DNA from: Pseudomonas berkeleyensis
GTDB lineage: Bacteria > Pseudomonadota > Gammaproteobacteria > Pseudomonadales > Pseudomonadaceae
Assembly (NCBI RefSeq): GCF_014109765.1
Contig: NZ_CP059139.1
Span: 372,001-436,000, forward strand
Length of the DNA: 64,000 nt
Direction: 5' to 3'
Shown: positions 21,227-31,088 of the stretch, in pieces
Layout of the letters: each line of letters starts with the position of its first letter
Position numbering within the stretch: the first letter of the stretch is position 1
The notes under the pieces: model-generated
Databases searched by the model: none
What the model saw: the letters and a program-made list of their open reading frames with translations, nothing else
What the model was told of the DNA's origin: nothing
Made by a program: the position numbers and the translations under genes

Positions 21227-22347
21227 GCCATCTGCGCCAGGGTCTTGCGGAAGCGGCTCAGTGCCGCGACGAAGAACAGCGTGCCGATGCCGGCGATGGC
21301 CAGCATGTAGGGCCAGACGATTGCGAATCCCGCACCGCGATAGAGAATGGCCTGGGCCAGGGCGACGAAGTGGGTGGTCGGCGCCGCCAGCATGATCTGC
21401 TGCACCAGTTCGGGCATGCTCTCGCGCGGCGTGGTGCCGCCGGAGAGGATCTGCAGCGGCAGCAGCACCAAGATGATCAACAGCCCCAGCTGCGGCATCG
21501 AGCGTGCCACGGTACCGAAGAAGATGCCCATCGAGGTGGTGGCGAACAGGTGCAGCGCCGCGCCGGCTAGGAACAGCGCGATCGAGCCTTCGATCGGCAC
21601 CTGCAGCCAGCCCTGCACCACCAGCAGCAGCGACAGCGCCGCTGCCGTCAGCACCACCAGCCCCATCGACCAGACCTTGGCCAGCATGATTTCCAGCGGT
21701 GTCACCGGCATCACCAGCAGGTGCTCCACGGTGCCATGTTCGCGCTCGCGGATCAGCGCCGCGCCGGTGAGGATGATCGACAGCATGGTGATCTGGTTGA
21801 TCACCTCCATCACCGAGCCGAACCAGGCGCGCGTCAGGTTCGGGTTGAACTGCACGCGTAGTGCCAGTTCCGCCGGTTGCGCCAGGTCGCCACGGTAACG
21901 GCGGACGAACTCGGCCACCTCGCTGGCGCCGATGTTCTGGATGTAGCCGGCACCGGTGAAGGCCATGCTCACCTGGGTGGCATCGACGTTGAGCTGGATC
22001 GCCGGGCTGCGGCCGGCGAGCACGTCGCGCTGGAAGTTCGGTGGGATGTTCAGGGTGAAGGTGTAGCGCCCGGAGTCCATGCCGCGATCCATCTCGCTCA
22101 GGTCGATGCGCTCTGGCGTGCGGAAGTAGGGCTCCTGGAAGGCTTGTATCAGCCGTTCGGAGAGTTGTGACTGGTCTTCGTCGACCACGGCGATGGCAGC
22201 GTTGTGCAGGCTCTCCGGCATGCTGGTGGCCGCCGAGTAGATGCCCATGCTGAAGGCCCAGAGGATCAGCAGTACCAGTGCCAGGTCGTGCTGCAGGCTG
22301 CGCAGCTCTTTGGTACCAAGATGAAAGATATTGGCCAGGCGTTCCAT
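21223..22347 (-). CDS. yhhJ: ABC-2 type exporter permease (YhhJ-like)
   Basis: A 374-residue ABC-2 membrane protein with one N-terminal helix, a periplasmic domain (about residues 45-170) and five C-terminal helices. The conserved segment LIREREHGTVEHLLVMPVTPLEIMLAK (split, around 200-226) is the family signature. It overlaps the RbbA-like gene by an ATGA, so it is the last gene of a three-gene exporter operon like E. coli yhiI-rbbA-yhhJ. The stop codon lies in an intergenic repeat. The exported substrate is unknown. Confidence 0.88.
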   Translation of the reverse strand: MERLANIFHLGTKELRSLQHDLALVLLILWAFSMGIYSAATSMPESLHNAAIAVVDEDQSQLSERLIQAFQEPYFRTPERIDLSEMDRGMDSGRYTFTLNIPPNFQRDVLAGRSPAIQLNVDATQVSMAFTGAGYIQNIGASEVAEFVRRYRGDLAQPAELALRVQFNPNLTRAWFGSVMEVINQITMLSIILTGAALIREREHGTVEHLLVMPVTPLEIMLAKVWSMGLVVLTAAALSLLLVVQGWLQVPIEGSIALFLAGAALHLFATTSMGIFFGTVARSMPQLGLLIILVLLPLQILSGGTTPRESMPELVQQIMLAAPTTHFVALAQAILYRGAGFAIVWPYMLAIAGIGTLFFVAALSRFRKTLAQMA

Positions 22348-25052
22348 CAGACCTCCTGTTTGCGCAGCAGGCTGGCGCTGAGCAGGGTCAGCAGGGGGAT
22401 GGTCAGTGCCAGGGCAACGAAGTAGCCGATCAGGTCGTGCAGCTCCAGTGCCTTGGAGAACAGGCCGCGGCTGATCACCAGGAACTGTGAGGTGGGATAG
22501 GTCTGGCCGACCAGGGCGCCGACGCCTTCCAGTGATGCTACCGGGTAGATCAACCCGGAGAACTGGATGGCCGGCAGCAGGGTGACGATGGCCGTGCCGA
22601 ACACGGCGGCGATCTGGCTTTTGGTGAAGGTCGACATGAGCAGGCCGAGGCCGGTGGCGCAGGCCAGGTAGAGCAGCGCGCCGGCCAGCAGGGTAAGCGG
22701 GTTGCCCTTGAGCGGTACGTCGAACACCGTGACTGCCAGCAGCATCAGCAGGATGAAGTTGAACAAACCCAGGGCGATGTAGGGCAGCTGTTTACCGAGC
22801 AGGAATTCCAGGCGGGTGACCGGGGTGACGTAGAGATTGATGATCGAGCCCAGCTCCTTTTCGCGCACCACACCCAGCGCCGTGAGCATCGCCGGAATCA
22901 GCATCAGCAGCAGCGGAATCACCGCCGGCACCATGGCCTTGAGGCTCTCCACGTCGGGGTTGTAGCGGTAGCGCACCTCCAGCTCGGCGGCGTTGGCCGC
23001 TTGCGGCTGCGGCGAACGCCGCGCCAGCTCGCTCAGGTAGTGCTGATGCAGGCCGGTGACGTAGCCCTTGATGGTTTCGGCGCGGGTCGGCATGGCGCCG
23101 TCGATCCACATGCCGATCTGCGGGCTGGCGCCGCGCTTGAGATCGCGACCGAAGTGCGGCGGAATCTCCACGGCGAGGCTGATGTCGCCATTGCGCAGGC
23201 GCCGTTCCAGTTCGTCGTAGTCGTGTAGCGGCGCCTTCTCCAGAAAATAGCGCGAGCCGGACAGGTTCAGATGGTATTCCTGGCTGGTGGTGGTCTGGTC
23301 GCGATCCAGCACGGCGAAGGTCAGGTCTTCGACATCGAGGCTGATGCCATAGCCGATGATGAACAGCAGCAATACCGTGCCAAGCAGCGCCATGCCGCCA
23401 CGAATCGGGTCGCGACGCAGCTCCAGCGCTTCGCGGCGGGCATAGCTGAGCAGCCGGCGCAGGCTGAATCGCTGGCGCTGCGTGGGTGGCGCCTGTTCCA
23501 GTGGCGGCGCCTCGCTGACTGGTTGCTCGCCGACGGCTTCCTGCAGGTAGGCGATGAAGGTGGCTTCCAGGCTGTCGAGGCCGCGTTTTTCCATCAGGCC
23601 CTGTGGCGTATCGCTGTCGAGCACCTTGCCGGCGTGCATCAGCGAGATGCGGTCGCAGCGCTGCGCCTCGTTCATGAAGTGGGTGGAGATGAAGATGGTC
23701 ACGCCGTCCTGGCGCGACAGGTCGAGCATCAGTTGCCAGAAGCCGTCACGGGCGACCGGGTCGACGCCCGAGGTGGGCTCGTCGAGGATCAGGATCTCTG
23801 GTTTGTGGATCACCGCCACGGCCAGCGACAGGCGCTGGCGGATGCCCAGGGGCAGGCGCTCGGGGAGCATGTCCATGACCTCGCCGAGGTCGAAGCGTGC
23901 GGCCATCTGTGCCACGCGTGGTTCGATCTCCTCGGCCGGGACATGGAACAGCTGGGCATGCAGCACCAGGTTCTGCCGCACCGTCAGTTCGCCATACAGG
24001 GAAAACGCCTGCGACATGTAGCCGACCCGCTTGCGCGTGGCCATGTCGCGCGGGTCGACCGCCTGGCCGAACAGCAGCGCCTCGCCCTCGCTGGCTGGCA
24101 GCAGGCCGGTGAGCATCTTCATGGTGGTGCTCTTGCCGCAGCCGTTGGAGCCGAGGAAGCCGAAGATCTCGCCACGGCGAATGCGAAACGACACCGAGTC
24201 GACGGCGACGAAATCACCGAAGCGCATGGTCAGGCCCTTGGCCTCGATGGCGATCTCGTTGCTGTCTTGCAGGGGGGGAATCACCACCTGCTGATGGCCG
24301 CGCCGACGCTCTTCGGGCAACAGGGCGATGAAGGCCTGCTCCAGGCTGGCGCTGCCAGTGCGCGCGCGCAATTCGGCGGGGCTGCCTTCGGCCAGCACGC
24401 GGCCGGCATCCATCGCCACCAGATGATCGAAACGCTCGGCTTCTTCCATGTAGGCCGTGGCCACCAGCACGCTCATCTGCGGGCGCTGCTTGCGAATGCG
24501 CTCGATCAGCTCCCAAAACTGGTTGCGCGACAGTGGGTCGACGCCGGTGGTCGGCTCATCGAGGATCAGCAGATCCGGATCATGGATCAGCGCGCAGCAC
24601 AGCCCGAGCTTCTGCTTCATGCCTCCGGACAACTTGCCCGCCGGGCGCTCGCGGAAGGCGGACATGCCGGTGCTGCGCAGCAGGTCGTCGATGCGCCGTT
24701 CGCGTTCGGCGGCGTCCTGGCCGAACAGGCGGCCGAAGAAGTCCAGGTTCTCGAACACCGACAGCGTCGGATACAGGTTCTTGCCCAGGCCCTGCGGCAT
24801 GTAGGCAATGTGAGGACAGACATTGCGCCGGTGGCGAGCGTCAGCCATGTCGCCGTCGAGCACTTCGACGCTGCCGTCTTGAATCTTGCGCGCCCCGGCG
24901 ATCAGCGCCAGCAGGCTGGACTTGCCGACGCCATCCGGGCCGATCAGGCCGACCATGCAGCGGGCCGGCAGTGCCAGATCGACCTGTTGCAGCGCGCGGG
25001 TCTGGCCGTAGCGCAGGCCGACGCCGCTCAGGCGTGCGACCGGCGCGTTCAT
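22347..25052 (-). CDS. rbbA: Ribosome-associated ATPase/putative transporter RbbA-like (two ABC domains plus ABC-2 permease)
   Basis: A 901-residue fusion. ATG at 25052 ([17 protein letters not shown]) overlaps the HlyD gene stop. ABC domain 1 (about 1-230) has Walker [10 protein letters not shown] and signature [14 protein letters not shown] domain 2 (about 265-500) has Walker [10 protein letters not shown] and the degenerate signature [11 protein letters not shown]. Both have Walker B LILDEPT motifs. From about 545 an ABC-2 permease domain begins with a membrane anchor, then a periplasmic loop and five helices. E. coli RbbA was reported to bind ribosomes, but the operon context with HlyD and a second permease supports an exporter. 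Confidence 0.9.
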   Translation of the reverse strand: MNAPVARLSGVGLRYGQTRALQQVDLALPARCMVGLIGPDGVGKSSLLALIAGARKIQDGSVEVLDGDMADARHRRNVCPHIAYMPQGLGKNLYPTLSVFENLDFFGRLFGQDAAERERRIDDLLRSTGMSAFRERPAGKLSGGMKQKLGLCCALIHDPDLLILDEPTTGVDPLSRNQFWELIERIRKQRPQMSVLVATAYMEEAERFDHLVAMDAGRVLAEGSPAELRARTGSASLEQAFIALLPEERRRGHQQVVIPPLQDSNEIAIEAKGLTMRFGDFVAVDSVSFRIRRGEIFGFLGSNGCGKSTTMKMLTGLLPASEGEALLFGQAVDPRDMATRKRVGYMSQAFSLYGELTVRQNLVLHAQLFHVPAEEIEPRVAQMAARFDLGEVMDMLPERLPLGIRQRLSLAVAVIHKPEILILDEPTSGVDPVARDGFWQLMLDLSRQDGVTIFISTHFMNEAQRCDRISLMHAGKVLDSDTPQGLMEKRGLDSLEATFIAYLQEAVGEQPVSEAPPLEQAPPTQRQRFSLRRLLSYARREALELRRDPIRGGMALLGTVLLLFIIGYGISLDVEDLTFAVLDRDQTTTSQEYHLNLSGSRYFLEKAPLHDYDELERRLRNGDISLAVEIPPHFGRDLKRGASPQIGMWIDGAMPTRAETIKGYVTGLHQHYLSELARRSPQPQAANAAELEVRYRYNPDVESLKAMVPAVIPLLLMLIPAMLTALGVVREKELGSIINLYVTPVTRLEFLLGKQLPYIALGLFNFILLMLLAVTVFDVPLKGNPLTLLAGALLYLACATGLGLLMSTFTKSQIAAVFGTAIVTLLPAIQFSGLIYPVASLEGVGALVGQTYPTSQFLVISRGLFSKALELHDLIGYFVALALTIPLLTLLSASLLRKQEV

Positions 25053-26110
25053 TGCGGAACCTTGATCGCCAGATGTGCAGGCCACTCGGCGTCAGGGTCG
25101 AGGCGCAGGTAGGCCATGCCGGGCACGCCGGTCTTCACCTGCTGCAGGTGCTTGCTCAGCAGCTCGGGGTCGATGCGTGCTTTTACCCGGAACATCAGTT
25201 TCTCGCGTTCGCTGGCGGTTTCCACGGTCTTCGGCGTGAACTGGGCGACGCTGGCGACATAGCTGACCTTGGCCGGGATCACGTACTGCGGCGCGGCATC
25301 GATCACCAGGCGTACTTCGCTGCCGAGGGCGACGCGACCGGCCTGGCGCTCGGGCAGAAAGAAGGTCATGTAGACGTCGGTGAGATCCACCAGGTTGAGC
25401 AGCTTGCCACCGGCACCGAGCACTTCACCCGGCTGGGTCACGCGGTATTGCACGCGGCCAGCGCGAGGTGCCTTGAGCTGGCTGTCGTCGATGTCCACCT
25501 GCAGTCGTTCGACGCTGGCGCGGGCTGCTTCGGTCGCCGATTGCGCCTCGATGGCTTGCGATTGCGCAGCAGCGATACCGGCCTCGGCCGAGCTGACCTG
25601 AGCCCGCGCGGCTGCCAGCGCCGCTTCGGCGCTCTGCAGGCGGGCCAGATCGTCATCCAGCTGCTGCTGGGCCATGGCGTTGCGCTTGACCAGCGTGGCG
25701 CTACGCGCGTGACGTTTGCGCGCGGCATCCAGCTCGGCCTGGCGCTGGCGCACCACCGCCTCGGCGGTGAGCTTTTCACTCTGGCGCAGGCTGATCTGGC
25801 TGGCGGCGGTGTTCTGTCCGTTTTCGGCCTGGCGCAGTTGGGCGCGAGCCTGGGCCAGCTGCGCTTCGAGCACCTGGGTGTCCATGCGCGCGAGCACCTG
25901 TCCCGGTTCGACGAAGTCGCCTTCGTCGACTTCGATGCTGGCGATGCGTCCGGCCAGCTTGGTCGCCACGTCCACCTCGGTGGCCTCGATACGGCCGTTA
26001 CCGCTGGCAAAACCCTCGCCGAGGCCATCCGGCCGCAGTTGCCACCAGGCCACGGCTACCAGCACGGCGACGCCGGCGGCGATCAGATAGGGCAGAGGTT
26101 TTCTGTTCAT
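25049..26110 (-). CDS. yhiI: HlyD-family periplasmic adaptor (YhiI-like)
   Basis: A 353-residue membrane fusion protein that would link the RbbA/YhhJ inner-membrane pump to an outer-membrane channel. It has an N-terminal anchor ([18 protein letters not shown]), a biotinyl-lipoyl half motif [20 protein letters not shown], a long alanine/glutamine-rich coiled-coil hairpin (about 85-205), the second lipoyl half [18 protein letters not shown] and a beta-barrel domain. It is the first gene of the three-gene operon and overlaps rbbA by 4 bp. No outer-membrane factor is nearby. Confidence 0.9.
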   Translation of the reverse strand: MNRKPLPYLIAAGVAVLVAVAWWQLRPDGLGEGFASGNGRIEATEVDVATKLAGRIASIEVDEGDFVEPGQVLARMDTQVLEAQLAQARAQLRQAENGQNTAASQISLRQSEKLTAEAVVRQRQAELDAARKRHARSATLVKRNAMAQQQLDDDLARLQSAEAALAAARAQVSSAEAGIAAAQSQAIEAQSATEAARASVERLQVDIDDSQLKAPRAGRVQYRVTQPGEVLGAGGKLLNLVDLTDVYMTFFLPERQAGRVALGSEVRLVIDAAPQYVIPAKVSYVASVAQFTPKTVETASEREKLMFRVKARIDPELLSKHLQQVKTGVPGMAYLRLDPDAEWPAHLAIKVPQ

Positions 26111-26181
26111 CGGTCATATCCTTTCGTGAGCCTCGTGACAGAAGCTCCATCAAGAGGTTTCCATTGTCCGTCGCCACCAGT

Positions 26182-28038
26182 CTAGGTGGTTTGATGCAGG
26201 TCAACCGTGGGTTGCTGCCACAGGGCGGTGCGATTGCGCCCCTGATGTTTGGCCTGGTAGAGCGCCTGGTCGCTATGGGCGACAAGCGCGCCCGGTTGTT
26301 CGTCCATGACCGGGTCGACCGCGGTCATGCCGATGCTCAGGGTCAGCCGTCCGAATGGGCTGGCCGGATGATGGATCTCGAGGCTGGCGATGGCGCCGTG
26401 AATGCGGGCGGCGACCTGCTCGGCGCCTTCCAGGTCGGTATGGGCCAGGATGATGGCGAACTCCTCGCCGCCGTAACGGCAGGCCGTATCGCTCTCACGT
26501 TGCAGGCTGTCCTTCAGCGCGGAGCTGACTCGGCGCAGCGCGTCGTCACCGGCCAGGTGGCCAAGGGCATCGTTGTAGGCCTTGAAGTGGTCGATATCCA
26601 GCATCAGCAGAGCCATTGGCGCGCCGAGGCGGCGCAAGCGACGCCAGTCGCTCTGCAGTTGCTGATCGAAGTGGCGGCGGTTGTACAAGCCGGTCAGGCC
26701 ATCGAGTTGCGACAGGCGTTGCAGTTGCGCCTCCAGTTGCAGGCGCTCGCTGTTGTCGCGAGAAACGGCGATCAGGTATTCGCGGTCATGCAGTTGCACC
26801 AGTTGGGTGTTGATCTCGGCAGGCTGGCGGCTACCGTCGCGGCGAATCAGTTCACGCTGGAAGATCCGCGAGAGATTGGCGCGTTGCGCCTGACGTGCCT
26901 GCTCCAGCCAGCGGTGAAAGTCGGGCATCAGCTTTTCCGGGTCGTCACGCAGCAGTTCGGCGAATTGTTCGGGGCGATAGCCGAGCGTGGCGTAGGTGGC
27001 CTGGTTCATGTGCAGCAGCTCGCGGCTGCTGCTGTCGAAGATGAACAGGCCGTCATGGCTGGAATCGGTCAGGTCGAGCACCAGTTGCAGGCGTTCGCGG
27101 TTCTCGCGCAGGCGTTGCTCGGTTTCTGCCCGGCGTTCGGCTTCCTGCTTGTGGCGCCGGTTGGCCAGTTGCAGGGCGTGGGCGCGGCGACTGTTTTCCA
27201 GGGCCAGGGCCAGGGCTGCGACCAGCAGCAGACTGATCGCCAGGCTGGCGCCGAGCACGACGCCGGGCAACGGTGAATCGAGTTGATCGAGCAACTGTGC
27301 CGTTGGGCTCAGGCGCAGGCTGAAACCCTGGTTGTTGAGCAGGCTCAGGCCCAGTTGCAAGCTGTGCCACTTGCTGTTGTCCGGCTCGCCGTGGCGAAAC
27401 AGGCTGTGACCGTTTTCCAGCAGCTCCAGATTGAAGGCATCACGGTCGATCTGGCTGAGCAGCTGTTGCATCAGGGGCTCGACGCGAAACACCCCCTGGA
27501 GAAAACCATCGAACACGCGCTCGCCGTTCTGCTCGCGGTACAGCGGGGTGTAGAGCACGAAGCCGCGACCACCCTGCACCAGATCGAAACTGTTGGAGAA
27601 GCGCTGCTCTCCGGTCTCGCGAGCCTCCATCGCCAGGGGGTAGTTGGGGTGTTCGGGATACAGGCGGAAATTCAGCGCTGCTTCGTTACCTGCGACCGGG
27701 AGTAACCAGCGCATGTGCAGGTCGGGGCCGACCCACTGGATCGACTGATAGGCAGGGAAGCCACGCAGTGCGCGCTCTACCTCCTCGCCCCAGGCGGCGC
27801 GTGGCAGGCGCCCCAGGCTGTTCCACAAGCGGGCGATGCGCTCGAGGCTGGCCACCTCCAGATGCAGAGTGCTTTCCAGTTGACGGGCGAGGCTGCGCGC
27901 CTGGTAGCCCAGGCGTTCGTCAACCCGCTGTTGCTGCACACCCTCGATCTGACGCCAGAGCAGTACGCTGGAGGCGCTCAGTACCAGCAGGAGGAAGGCC
28001 AGCGCCAGGCGCGCGGGCCAGGCGGAAGAGGCTGGCAT
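26182..28038 (-). CDS. Membrane diguanylate cyclase with CHASE-type sensor, PAS and GGDEF domains
   Basis: A 618-residue sensor that synthesises cyclic di-GMP. ATG at 28038 precedes the first membrane helix (ARLALAFLLLVLSASSVLLW). Residues ~30-240 form a periplasmic CHASE-like domain, a second helix follows (~245-270), then a short coiled coil, a PAS domain (~315-440) and a C-terminal GGDEF domain. The active site reads YGGEEFAII and an inhibitory RxxD (RESD) sits five residues before the motif-flanking Y/GG, so product inhibition is expected. No EAL domain is present. It is probably monocistronic; the ligand is unknown. Confidence 0.92.
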   Translation of the reverse strand: MPASSAWPARLALAFLLLVLSASSVLLWRQIEGVQQQRVDERLGYQARSLARQLESTLHLEVASLERIARLWNSLGRLPRAAWGEEVERALRGFPAYQSIQWVGPDLHMRWLLPVAGNEAALNFRLYPEHPNYPLAMEARETGEQRFSNSFDLVQGGRGFVLYTPLYREQNGERVFDGFLQGVFRVEPLMQQLLSQIDRDAFNLELLENGHSLFRHGEPDNSKWHSLQLGLSLLNNQGFSLRLSPTAQLLDQLDSPLPGVVLGASLAISLLLVAALALALENSRRAHALQLANRRHKQEAERRAETEQRLRENRERLQLVLDLTDSSHDGLFIFDSSSRELLHMNQATYATLGYRPEQFAELLRDDPEKLMPDFHRWLEQARQAQRANLSRIFQRELIRRDGSRQPAEINTQLVQLHDREYLIAVSRDNSERLQLEAQLQRLSQLDGLTGLYNRRHFDQQLQSDWRRLRRLGAPMALLMLDIDHFKAYNDALGHLAGDDALRRVSSALKDSLQRESDTACRYGGEEFAIILAHTDLEGAEQVAARIHGAIASLEIHHPASPFGRLTLSIGMTAVDPVMDEQPGALVAHSDQALYQAKHQGRNRTALWQQPTVDLHQTT

Positions 28039-28090
28039 GGGCGTGCTCCGTAGGCTGTCGCTGTGGTGATAGCACAGCGCTGCGTGGGAC

Positions 28091-28540
<450 letters not shown>

Positions 28541-28734
28541 GAACTTTGCTCCTGCAGGTCTGTCCGTAAGCGGACGCTCGTTTGAGGGGGATCTCCGACG
28601 GCCGGTTGGCGTTGGAAATTGCACAGCGCTCTGCACTGACGGAAAATGCCCGGCTTAACGCTTGGCGTCGCCGTATTGCATACAACAATAACGCGTGGCC
28701 AACGCGCGCATTGCCTTGAAGGGGGAGGCAATAG

Positions 28735-28866
28735 ATGAAACGCAAACCAGATCTTTTGTGGGTTCTCGTCGTACTGTTCAGCCTGGGTGTGGTTACTACG
28801 GGTTACACCCAGAGCTTGTGGGAGCGCCAGAGCGACGCTCCGATCAATGTAACGCAGCAACCCTGA
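28735..28866 (+). CDS. Small conserved-looking single-helix membrane peptide (43 aa)
   Basis: A 43-residue ORF with a strong ribosome-binding site (GGGGGAGG, 5 bp before the ATG). The peptide starts MKRKPDLLW, continues into one hydrophobic helix (VLVVLFSLGVVTTGYT) and ends in a short polar tail, giving N-in topology by the positive-inside rule. I recall similar short hypotheticals in other pseudomonads but no function. It lies divergent from the EVE gene and convergent with the 5-FTHF cyclo-ligase gene. The combination of ribosome-binding site, topology and placement makes it likely to be real. Confidence 0.65.
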   Translation: MKRKPDLLWVLVVLFSLGVVTTGYTQSLWERQSDAPINVTQQP

Positions 28867-28914
28867 TTCACCGATTCCAAGCGCCGCAGGGAACGCGGTG
28901 CCGCATCTCTCGAT

Positions 28915-29511
28915 TCAGTACCACTTCTTGTCCGTCACCGTAGCCTGCAAGGGCACGTCCCAGCTGGCCATCGCCAGTTCATCCACGCGCTGACATTCGT
29001 GCGCCAGGCCCAGCAGTGTCGGCATGTGCCAATTTTTGCGCCTGTGCAGGTAGGCCAGGCTGCGGTCGTAGAAGCCGCCGCCCATGCCCAGGCGCCCACC
29101 GCAGTCATCGAAGCCCACCAGTGGCAGCAGCACCAGATCCAGTGCCCAGACCTTGCGTTGACGTTTGGGCTGCGGGCGGGGTTCGAGGATGCGGAAGCGG
29201 TTGCGCGCCAGCTTTTCGTGCCGGGCAACGTGCTGGAACACCATCTTGGTGCGCGGCCAGGCGCTGAGCACTGGCAGGTAGGTACGCTTGCCGCGTTTCT
29301 GCGCGGCAGCCAGCAGTGGTCGCGGATCGATCTCGCCGTCATTGGGCAGATACAGGGCGATATGCCTGGCGCGACGAAACTGTGGGCTTTGCACCAGTTG
29401 TCGATACAGGTTGCGCGCGGCCAGGCGTTGCTGGCTGCGGCTGAGCGCACGACGGCGCTGACGCAGTACGCGGCGCAGTTGCGGGCGACTGAGAGTGGCT
29501 GGCGTAGTCAT
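28915..29511 (-). CDS. ygfA: 5-formyltetrahydrofolate cyclo-ligase
   Basis: A 198-residue enzyme converting 5-formyl-THF to 5,10-methenyl-THF with ATP. Conserved regions are the N-terminal RVLRQRRRALSRSQQ, IALYLPNDGEIDPRPLL, and the nucleotide/folate motif DLVLLPLVGFDDCGGRLGMGGGFYDR (split, around residues 130-155). It lies directly downstream of the 6S RNA gene on the same strand, the conserved ssrS-ygfA linkage of gamma-proteobacteria, where the protein is often co-transcribed from the 6S promoter. Confidence 0.95.
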   Translation of the reverse strand: MTTPATLSRPQLRRVLRQRRRALSRSQQRLAARNLYRQLVQSPQFRRARHIALYLPNDGEIDPRPLLAAAQKRGKRTYLPVLSAWPRTKMVFQHVARHEKLARNRFRILEPRPQPKRQRKVWALDLVLLPLVGFDDCGGRLGMGGGFYDRSLAYLHRRKNWHMPTLLGLAHECQRVDELAMASWDVPLQATVTDKKWY

Positions 29512-29568
29512 GGGATGAGGTTGGGACGAGGCGGGTAGCAGTGTTGCAGGTCACTGCTGGAAAAGATG

Positions 29569-29746
29569 ACTTCCCGGCGTGCCGCTGTCGGTTTAGCCCT
29601 TGAACCCGAAAGTTCAAGGTGGAGGTTGCAGGAGGCGTTAAGGCTTTCCGTCAGGCGGACATGCACACCGGCCCCAACGTGCAACCCCCGTGGTTGTGCG
29701 TATCGGCTCAGGGACATCACCGACTGGCGCACACCCCAGGAAGTTG
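29569..29746 (-). ncRNA. ssrS: 6S RNA
   Basis: Recognised by position between zapA and ygfA and by structure. On the minus strand the 5' end (ACTTCCTGGGGTGTGC) pairs with the 3' end (GCACGCCGGGAAGT) to form the closing stem, giving about 178 nt. The interior carries GC-rich arms around a large central bubble, including the hairpin TTGAACTTTCGGGTTCAA near the 3' side. A -10 element TATACT is at 29757-29752, 6-7 bases before the inferred start. 6S RNA binds the sigma-70 holoenzyme in stationary phase. The exact ends are estimated from pairing. Confidence 0.9.
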
Positions 29747-29812
29747 CGCCCAGTATACCCGAACAGAGCGGTTGCGGGGCGGCCTGCGACGAACAGGCTG
29801 GCATGCTGGCGC

Positions 29813-30118
29813 TCAGGAACTCGAGTCGTCGGTCAGTGCGTGGTCGACACGGTCGAGCAGATCACGCACCTGCTGGCGGGTGGAGTTGGCGTCCTGATCC
29901 AGGCGCTGTTGCTTGTGCAGCAGGTCGTGGGTGATGTTCAAGGCGGCCATCACGGCAACGCGGTCGGCACCGATCACTTTGCCGCTGGTGCGGATCTCAC
30001 GCATCTTGCCGTCCAGATAGCGGGCAGCGCTCTCCAGGTTGGCGCGTTCATCCTGCGGGCAGGCGATGCAATATTCTTTGTCCAGAATGTGGACGGTCAC
30101 GGTGTTCGACTGGGTCAT
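29813..30118 (-). CDS. zapA: Cell division protein ZapA
   Basis: A 101-residue Z-ring-associated protein that bundles FtsZ filaments. The N-terminal domain shows VTVHILDKEYCIACPQDER and the conserved ARYLDGKMREIR; the C-terminal half is a coiled coil (about 65-98) mediating tetramerisation. The start overlaps the TIGR02449 gene stop by 4 bp, so the two are coupled. The 6S RNA gene follows on the same strand. Confidence 0.95.
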   Translation of the reverse strand: MTQSNTVTVHILDKEYCIACPQDERANLESAARYLDGKMREIRTSGKVIGADRVAVMAALNITHDLLHKQQRLDQDANSTRQQVRDLLDRVDHALTDDSSS

Positions 30119-30324
30119 GAGTCCTGCTCCAGGGCTTTAAGGCGCGAAATCATCGATTCGACCTTGTGCCGGGCCATTTCGTTCTTTTCGATCAGATGGG
30201 CGCGCTCCTCGCGCCAGGCCTGTTCATTCGCCAGCAGGAGTCGGTTGTGAGCCTTTAGCTGCTCGACACGCTGGATCAGCAGTTCCAGCTTGGCGGTCAA
30301 TGCGTGCAGATCGGCGTCTTCCAT
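30115..30324 (-). CDS. TIGR02449 family coiled-coil protein
   Basis: A 69-residue, almost entirely coiled-coil protein (heptads through LTAKLELLIQRVEQLKAHN and NEMARHKVESMISRLKAL). It is always found next to zapA in pseudomonads and is thought to be ZapB-like in form; its function is not established. The start codon at 30324 is preceded by GGAAG-like sequence, and the stop overlaps zapA. Confidence 0.88.
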   Translation of the reverse strand: MEDADLHALTAKLELLIQRVEQLKAHNRLLLANEQAWREERAHLIEKNEMARHKVESMISRLKALEQDS

Positions 30325-30514
30325 GGGCTCTCGCTATGGGGTGGCTGGCTGGACTGTATAGGCCTGTCCCGGTTGCAGGTCAAACCCAGATGGCGGTGGC
30401 GTGATGCATTCGGCGGCATCACTGCGGTGGCCTCGGATGGTCTTGCCGCGCCTGCCGGTGCTAGGATACGAGGCCTCCATTCTAGAGATTGCGCCGCCTG
30501 GCGCCTAGCTATCT

Positions 30515-31069
30515 ATGTCGATTCCAAGCTCTCCCTACGCCGCCTTCGCCGCTCTGTTGAACAGCGCCGGGCATTCCGTTTCCCCCGCCGAACTGCATGG
30601 CCTGCTGCTCGGTCGCAGCTGCGCCGGTGCCGGCTTCGACGCCGATGCCTGGTTGCTCGATGCTGCCGACCTGCTAGGCGGCGAGCCACAGGACAACGTG
30701 CGTCAGGCACTGATCGGTCTGCAGGAGATGGTCAAGGGTGAGCTGTGCGGTGAAGACATCACCGTGGTGCTGCTGTTGCCGGACGACGAAACCCCGCTGG
30801 CGCAGCGTGCAGCCGCGCTGGGTCAATGGTGCCAGGGCTTTCTCGGTGGCTTTGGCTTGACCGCCCGCGATGGCGCGCTGAGTGCCGAGGCCATGGAAGT
30901 GTTGCAGGATCTCTCTGCCATCGCTCAGGTACAGAGCGGCCTGGAGGAGTCCGAGGATGGCGAGAGCGACTACATGGAGGTGATGGAGTACCTGCGCGTC
31001 GCGCCGTTGCTGCTGTTCTCTGAGTGTGCCAAGCCTGTGGTGCCCGCCGCCAAACCTTCCCTGCACTGA
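30515..31069 (+). CDS. ygfB: UPF0149 family protein YgfB
   Basis: A 184-residue helical protein of the YgfB/YecA (UPF0149) family. The N-terminal repeat [19 protein letters not shown] and the later [11 protein letters not shown] and [19 protein letters not shown] segments are diagnostic. In P. aeruginosa YgfB has been linked to repression of an autolysis/ampDh3 pathway through AlpA. It is divergent from zapA and the first of a ygfB-pepP-ubiH run, 19 bp before pepP. Confidence 0.92.
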   Translation: MSIPSSPYAAFAALLNSAGHSVSPAELHGLLLGRSCAGAGFDADAWLLDAADLLGGEPQDNVRQALIGLQEMVKGELCGEDITVVLLLPDDETPLAQRAAALGQWCQGFLGGFGLTARDGALSAEAMEVLQDLSAIAQVQSGLEESEDGESDYMEVMEYLRVAPLLLFSECAKPVVPAAKPSLH

Positions 31070-31088
31070 TTTTTCATCGGAGCCTGCC

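Noticed and set aside
23271..25112. 613-codon open frame antisense to rbbA
   Set aside because: Shadow frame of the two ABC domains, with no family features.
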